A DNA stretch of 64,000 bases from Turritopsis dohrnii (Eukaryota; Cnidaria; Hydrozoa; Anthoathecata; Oceaniidae). The number at the start of each line of letters is the position of its first letter. Positions within the stretch are counted from its first letter, which is position 1. The DNA lies in contig BQMF02000168.1 of NCBI GenBank assembly GCA_027922465.2, positions 372,001 to 436,000 on the forward strand, in the 5' to 3' direction. Position numbers and translations under genes: made by a program. The notes under the pieces are model-generated. The model made no database searches and was not told where the DNA came from. It saw nothing but the letters and a program-made list of their open reading frames with translations. Below are positions 63,789-64,000 of this stretch, piece after piece.

Positions 63789-64000
63789 AAGTTTACGTTT
63801 AACAATCCTCTCCTACATGGCTCGACGTCAGGCTGTTTTTACCTAACCTATCTCTAAGGTATCAAATAAAATAGCTTAACGTCACTTTGATTTTCAGCTC
63901 AAGTATTTTTGGTGTCAATTTGACCTGATGCTCAACATCTGATTGTTAAAATAATTTTGACGTCATTTCCCTAGTTGGTGTGCTTCCGTAGATAATTGCA
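63789..64000. other. Intron-like end of the window
   Basis: Sequence after the donor GTAAGT shows no exon that I can support. Confidence 0.4.

Overview
This is eukaryotic, AT-rich, animal-type DNA: introns with GT/AG borders, tRNA-derived SINEs, Penelope-like elements (PLEs), APE-type LINEs, BEL/Pao, hAT, piggyBac-like, Mutator-like, Crypton-like and many MITE-type elements. The mix of families and two octopine/opine dehydrogenase-type genes suggest a marine invertebrate, most likely a cnidarian. That assignment is inference; no species marker is visible.

Only a few loci look like host genes. They are two intronless opine dehydrogenase-like paralogues on the + strand (17028-18122 and 50859-51953), a single-exon type II membrane, glycosyltransferase-like gene converging on the second (52173-53186, -), and one exon of a four-helix MS4A/CD20-like membrane protein at the right end (63529-63788, +). 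The two dehydrogenase copies are separated by about 33 kb of transposons and share an almost identical last ~270 bp, which suggests gene conversion.

Layout: 1-1345 decayed reverse transcriptase (-). 2637-3333 foldback element holding a telomere-like array. 3410-3745 piggyBac-type remnant. 4231-5213 LINE remnant. 5584-6785 PLE remnant and a dispersed repeat with a 128-bp tandem core. 7414-8783 a MITE with a hAT element inside it. 9185-16560 a PLE split by a 6.47-kb DNA transposon. 17-21 kb opine dehydrogenase 1, hairpin element, SINE, and a PLE fragment holding a MITE. 22258-24090 Crypton-like tyrosine recombinase pseudogene. 26971-35275 virus-like/Polinton-type remnant (ankyrin-like gene plus family B DNA polymerase) cut by an intact LINE and a SINE. 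35274-38013 LINE fragment and a GACGTC-rich element. 38014-47995 a pair of long inverted repeats enclosing a Mutator-like transposase remnant and a BEL/Pao retrotransposon. 50.8-53.2 kb host genes. 54155-56875 near-complete PLE. 57.9-61.0 kb nested MITEs and a foldback element that split a hammerhead-ribozyme-like motif. 62.5 kb hAT remnant. 63.5 kb MS4A-like exon.

The most interesting unit is the transposon at 9719-16191. It has imperfect terminal inverted repeats, a 6-bp target duplication (AAAACC), and subterminal minisatellites at both ends. It carries two open, convergent genes: an rve/IS3-type DDE transposase (401 aa) and a four-exon gene for an 804-residue SAM / UBX-like / HECT E3 ubiquitin-ligase-like protein with the catalytic Cys motif kept. 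A transposon carrying its own ubiquitin-ligase-like gene is the best candidate here for a little-described system. Several insertions can be dated relative to each other because paralogous empty sites lie in the same window.
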